From Bradyrhizobium sp. (GTDB lineage: Bacteria > Pseudomonadota > Alphaproteobacteria > Rhizobiales > Xanthobacteraceae): a stretch of DNA of 64,000 nt. The position numbers were made by a program, and so were the translations under genes. Of this stretch, positions 61,282-64,000 are shown one piece after another. A model generated the notes under the pieces. It ran no database searches. It saw only the letters and a list, made by a program, of their open reading frames with translations, and was not told the DNA's origin. The first letter of the stretch is position 1. Every line of letters starts with the position of its first letter. The stretch lies in NCBI RefSeq assembly GCF_016219575.1, contig NZ_JACRMG010000001.1, forward strand, positions 124,001 through 188,000, given 5' to 3'.

Positions 61282-61293
61282 TGGTCGCTCCTG

Positions 61294-62271
61294 CTATTTG
61301 ATTTTCGACGCCATGTCCGCAATCGCCCGCATCACCGCGTCGCGCACGCCGGGATCGTACAGCGTATGGCCGGCGCCTTCGACGATGCGGATTTCGGCGT
61401 CGCGCCATGCCGAGGCAAGGGCGTGCGAGGTTTTTGGCGGGCACAGCAGATCGTAGCGGCCCTGCACGATGATGCCGGGAATGCCTGCGAGGCGGTGCGC
61501 TTCCGCCATCAGCTGGCTCGGCTTCATGAAGGAGTTGTTGGAAAAATAATGCGCTTCCATGAACGGCGACGCCGGCAGGGCACGCGACGAATGCAGCGCC
61601 TCGAGATCGAGCCTCGTGCGGCTCGGTCCGTGTTCGCTCAGGATGCGCTCGGTATCGTGCCAAGCCCGCGCCGCCGGGCCGTGGATGGCCGGGTCGGGAT
61701 CGAGGATGCGGCGGAAATAGGCGTGCAGCGGTTCCGCGCGCTCGTCCGGCGTGAGCAGGCTTAGAAAATCATCGGCAAGGCCGGGATAGAGGCGGGGCAG
61801 CGAATTCAGGAATCCGTCCGCGATCTCCTCGACCGTGCCGAGAAAGGTCGCACGCAGCACGATGCCGCTGACGCGGTCGGGATGGGCCTGCGCATAGGCC
61901 AGCGCCAGCGTCGCGCCCCAGGAGCCGCCGACCATCATCCAGCGCTCGAAGCCGAATTTTTCGCGGATTGCTTCCATGTCCGCGATCAGATGCGGCAGGG
62001 TGTTGTGCTCGCGCCCGCCCTTCGGGCGGCTGCGGCCGGCGCCGCGCTGGTCGAACAGCACGGCATGAAAGCGCTCTGGATCGAACAGGCGGCGATGATC
62101 CGCCTGGCATCCGCTGCCGGGTCCGCCGTGCAGATAGACCGCGGGAATGCCGCCAACGCGGCCGACGCTCTCGACATAGACCTCGTGGCCGTCGCCGACC
62201 GCGAGATATTCGGAGGTCAACGGGGCAAACGGATCGGTGCGCGATCGGCCGACATCGACGTCAGGCGCCAT
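61294..62271 (-). CDS. pip: Prolyl aminopeptidase (proline iminopeptidase, S33)
   Basis: A 325-residue alpha/beta hydrolase. HGGPGSG (oxyanion region), FDQRGAGRSRPKG, the nucleophile GGSWGATLALAYAQ, Asp in RYDLLCP and His in GAGHTLYDPG form the complete set of proline iminopeptidases, which remove N-terminal proline from peptides. The start ATG 62271 lies inside the end of pqqE (11-base overlap), so it belongs to the pqq operon. It might help trim or recycle PQQ precursor peptides, but this is a guess. Confidence 0.88.
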   Translation of the reverse strand: MAPDVDVGRSRTDPFAPLTSEYLAVGDGHEVYVESVGRVGGIPAVYLHGGPGSGCQADHRRLFDPERFHAVLFDQRGAGRSRPKGGREHNTLPHLIADMEAIREKFGFERWMMVGGSWGATLALAYAQAHPDRVSGIVLRATFLGTVEEIADGFLNSLPRLYPGLADDFLSLLTPDERAEPLHAYFRRILDPDPAIHGPAARAWHDTERILSEHGPSRTRLDLEALHSSRALPASPFMEAHYFSNNSFMKPSQLMAEAHRLAGIPGIIVQGRYDLLCPPKTSHALASAWRDAEIRIVEGAGHTLYDPGVRDAVMRAIADMASKIK

Positions 62272-63457
62272 GGCCGCCTTCCGTCTCCGGCGTGCCGCCG
62301 GCGAAATTGCGATAGAGGAACAGGTTCTGGCCGGACGAAGCGTCCTGCTCGGCCTGATGGAAGATCTTCTCGTGCAGCGGCGAGAACGAGCAGGCCGGAT
62401 CGGTATTGCCGGCATCGCCCGTCAGCGCAAAGGCCTGACAGCGGCAGCCGCCGAAATCGGCCTCGCGGAATTCGCAGGACTTGCACGGCTCCGGCATCCA
62501 GCCGGTGCCGCGGTAACGATTGAAGGCTTCGGAGTTCTGCCAGATCCAGGCAATGGAATGATTTGATCGTACCGACTCGAATTCGAGGCCCGTGATGGTC
62601 TCCGCGGCGTGGCAGGGCAGGATCTTGCCGGCCGGCGAGATGTTGAAGAACTGCCGGCCCCAGCCGCCCATGCATTTCTTCGGCCGCAATGCGTAATAGT
62701 CAGGCACGACATAGTCGATGGTCAGCACGCCCTTGAGCCGCGCCTGCGCCTCCTCGACGATGCGGCTGGTCTCCTCGATCTGCGCCAGCGTCGGCATTAG
62801 CGCGGCGCGGTTCTTCAGCGCCCAGCCGTAATACTGCACATTGGCGACTTCCAGCCGGTCGGCATCGAGATCGACCGCCATCTGGATGATGTCGGCAAGC
62901 TGGTGCAGGTTCTGCCGGTGCATCACCGCGTTCACCGTCAGCGGCAGATCGAGTTCGCGCGTCCACTTCGCGACCTCGATCTTCTTCTCGTGCGAATTCT
63001 TCAGTCCGGCGACGCGGTCGGCGATGACGGGCTCATTGCCCTGAAAGCTGATCTGGACGTGGCAGAGGCCTGCCTCCGCCAGAGCCGCGAGCTTGTCTTT
63101 CGTGAGGAGCACCGCCGACGTAATCAAGTTGGTGTAGAGTCCGACATCGGTCGCGTGCTGCACCAGCTCGACCAGATCCTTGCGCGCCGTCGGCTCGCCG
63201 CCGGAGAAATGGATTTGCAGCACGCCGATCTCGGCTAGTTCGCTCAAGACCTTCTTCCACTCCTCGGTCGTGAGCTCGCTGCCGGCTCGGTCGAGCTCGA
63301 CGGGGTTCGAGCAATAGGGGCATTGCAGCGGGCAGCGGTGGGTGAGTTCGGCGAGCACCGCGAGCGGAATGCCGAAGGTTTCGGCAGCCGAGCGCGATTC
63401 CAGCGCCGCCAGCCCGTCGGCACCCGTTGTCTTGATGTCGGTCGTGGCCGCACTCAT
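62261..63457 (-). CDS. pqqE: PQQ synthesis radical SAM protein PqqE
   Basis: Makes the Glu-Tyr crosslink in the PqqA peptide. The 398-residue enzyme has the radical SAM cluster C42-x3-C46-x2-C49 (RCPLQCPYCSNP), HFSGGEPTARKDL and a SPASM domain with CMGGWG, CHAAE and CKSCEFREADFGGCRC. PqqD delivers the peptide to it; pqqD overlaps at its start (ATGA). Confidence 0.96.
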   Translation of the reverse strand: MSAATTDIKTTGADGLAALESRSAAETFGIPLAVLAELTHRCPLQCPYCSNPVELDRAGSELTTEEWKKVLSELAEIGVLQIHFSGGEPTARKDLVELVQHATDVGLYTNLITSAVLLTKDKLAALAEAGLCHVQISFQGNEPVIADRVAGLKNSHEKKIEVAKWTRELDLPLTVNAVMHRQNLHQLADIIQMAVDLDADRLEVANVQYYGWALKNRAALMPTLAQIEETSRIVEEAQARLKGVLTIDYVVPDYYALRPKKCMGGWGRQFFNISPAGKILPCHAAETITGLEFESVRSNHSIAWIWQNSEAFNRYRGTGWMPEPCKSCEFREADFGGCRCQAFALTGDAGNTDPACSFSPLHEKIFHQAEQDASSGQNLFLYRNFAGGTPETEGGHGA

Positions 63458-63762
63458 GACGTCTTCTCGCGGGCTTCCGTCAGAAAACCCTTGTCGGCGA
63501 GGTCCTGCAGCATGGCGATGACGTCAGTCGCAATCGCCTCGCGGGGCGCAGCATATTTGGCGGCAAGCAGGTCGACGACATCGGCAACGCTGCGCCGGCC
63601 ATCGCAGAGCTGCAGCACTTCGACGGCGACCTCGTCCGGCACCAGCACGCGTTCCGGCGCGAGGATCACCCAGACCTTTCGCGTCTCGTCGAATTTCAGC
63701 CTGGCGTGACGCGGCAGCACCGCCCGGCTGGCTTCGCTGACCTCTATGTTGCGGCCCGCCAT
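63454..63762 (-). CDS. pqqD: PQQ synthesis chaperone PqqD
   Basis: A 102-residue peptide chaperone: AVLPRHARLKFDETRKVWVIL, ERVLVPDEVAVEVLQLCDG and a C-terminal MLQDLADKGFL, matching PqqD. It binds PqqA and presents it to PqqE. ATG 63762 begins the family's usual N-terminus. Ten bases after pqqC. Confidence 0.94.
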   Translation of the reverse strand: MAGRNIEVSEASRAVLPRHARLKFDETRKVWVILAPERVLVPDEVAVEVLQLCDGRRSVADVVDLLAAKYAAPREAIATDVIAMLQDLADKGFLTEAREKTS

Positions 63763-63772
63763 CGCTCTCGTC

Positions 63773-64000
63773 TCAGCTTGTCTTGGGCACGAACGCGCCC
63801 GGCGGAATGTGGCCCTCGACATAGGCGTGGTAGAGCGCGTCGAGCTGCACCCAGAGCACGTTGGTCTTGAAGATCAGCGCATTGCAGACGGCTTCGCGCT
63901 CGGCTTGCGTCCTCGCGTTCTTCCTGACGAAATCCAGCGCAAAGTTGGCGTCGCGCGGCGCCTGGGTCAGGCGGCGGCTGAAGTAGCTCATGATGTCGGG
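63773..64000 (-). CDS. pqqC: PqqC, pyrroloquinoline-quinone synthase, C-terminal part (5' end outside window)
   Basis: The frame is open through base 64000, so only the last 75 residues are seen. SYFSRRLTQAPRDANFALDFV and ALIFKTNVLWVQLDALYHAYV match the C-terminus of PqqC, the cofactorless oxidase that closes and oxidises the last PQQ intermediate. Adjacent pqqD and pqqE support this. Confidence 0.9.
   Translation of the reverse strand, partial: PDIMSYFSRRLTQAPRDANFALDFVRKNARTQAEREAVCNALIFKTNVLWVQLDALYHAYVEGHIPPGAFVPKTS

Overview
The window reads as chromosomal DNA from an alphaproteobacterium, most probably Bradyrhizobium or a close relative in the Nitrobacteraceae. The grounds are very high GC with G/C-rich third codon positions, fused metabolic genes typical of rhizobia (transaldolase-glucose-6-phosphate isomerase, NuoE-NuoF-like formate dehydrogenase subunit), GGAAC-N16-CGTT-type general-stress promoters, and several short palindromic intergenic repeats of a kind I associate with Bradyrhizobium genomes. 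I see no tRNA, rRNA, CRISPR array, phage or intact insertion sequence.

Layout. 1-495: end of an FAD monooxygenase. 496-8952: an NAD-linked molybdenum formate dehydrogenase (fdsGB fusion, fdsA) with its maturation and cofactor genes (mobA, fdhD, mobB, moeA, a TusA-like protein). 9014-10890: a GDYXXLXY protein and a DUF2157 membrane protein. 10891-13102: repeat-rich DNA around a stand-alone KdpD-like sensor (DUF4118-GAF) and a 53-residue membrane protein. 13103-21399: the potassium-uptake operon kdpFABC-kdpDE, preceded by unusually many tiny membrane ORFs. 21415-26533: SDR, outer-membrane beta-barrel, TPR-sulfotransferase and acyl-CoA synthetase genes. 26729-30118: ligD, a DUF3309 peptide and a polyhydroxyalkanoate-system protein. 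30119-39901: glycogen/trehalose genes (treS-maltokinase fusion, glgB, glgX; divergent malQ). 40155-43724: a soluble zinc-binding chemoreceptor and a membrane-anchored CrtI-like oxidoreductase. 43957-49149: gluconate/pentose-phosphate operon (tal-pgi, gnd, gntK, HAD phosphatase). 49509-53643: an acyltransferase with a DevCAB-like ABC exporter. 53677-55579: two exported proteins and an HdeD gene broken by a stop codon. 55713-60381: a 2-oxoacid:ferredoxin oxidoreductase with a GltD-like flavoprotein. 60613-64000: a DUF4286-like protein, prolyl aminopeptidase, pqqE, pqqD and the end of pqqC.

How they fit together. Formate oxidation, PQQ synthesis and the ferredoxin-linked 2-oxoacid oxidoreductase all serve electron supply. 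The glycogen/trehalose block, ligD and the DUF3309 gene each have an upstream match to the EcfG-type general stress promoter, so part of the window may belong to one stress regulon. The most notable sequence-level observations are: a maltokinase domain that has lost both signature aspartates (HGD to HGN, DFEGEP to GFEGEA) in a locus that also lacks glgE; three successive tiny membrane ORFs before kdpA; a pair of 15-bp palindromes upstream of the fused oxidoreductase; a TGG-to-TGA break in hdeD; and a 43-bp core shared by two otherwise different intergenic repeats. I do not see a large unknown multi-gene system; the unusual material is in these details.
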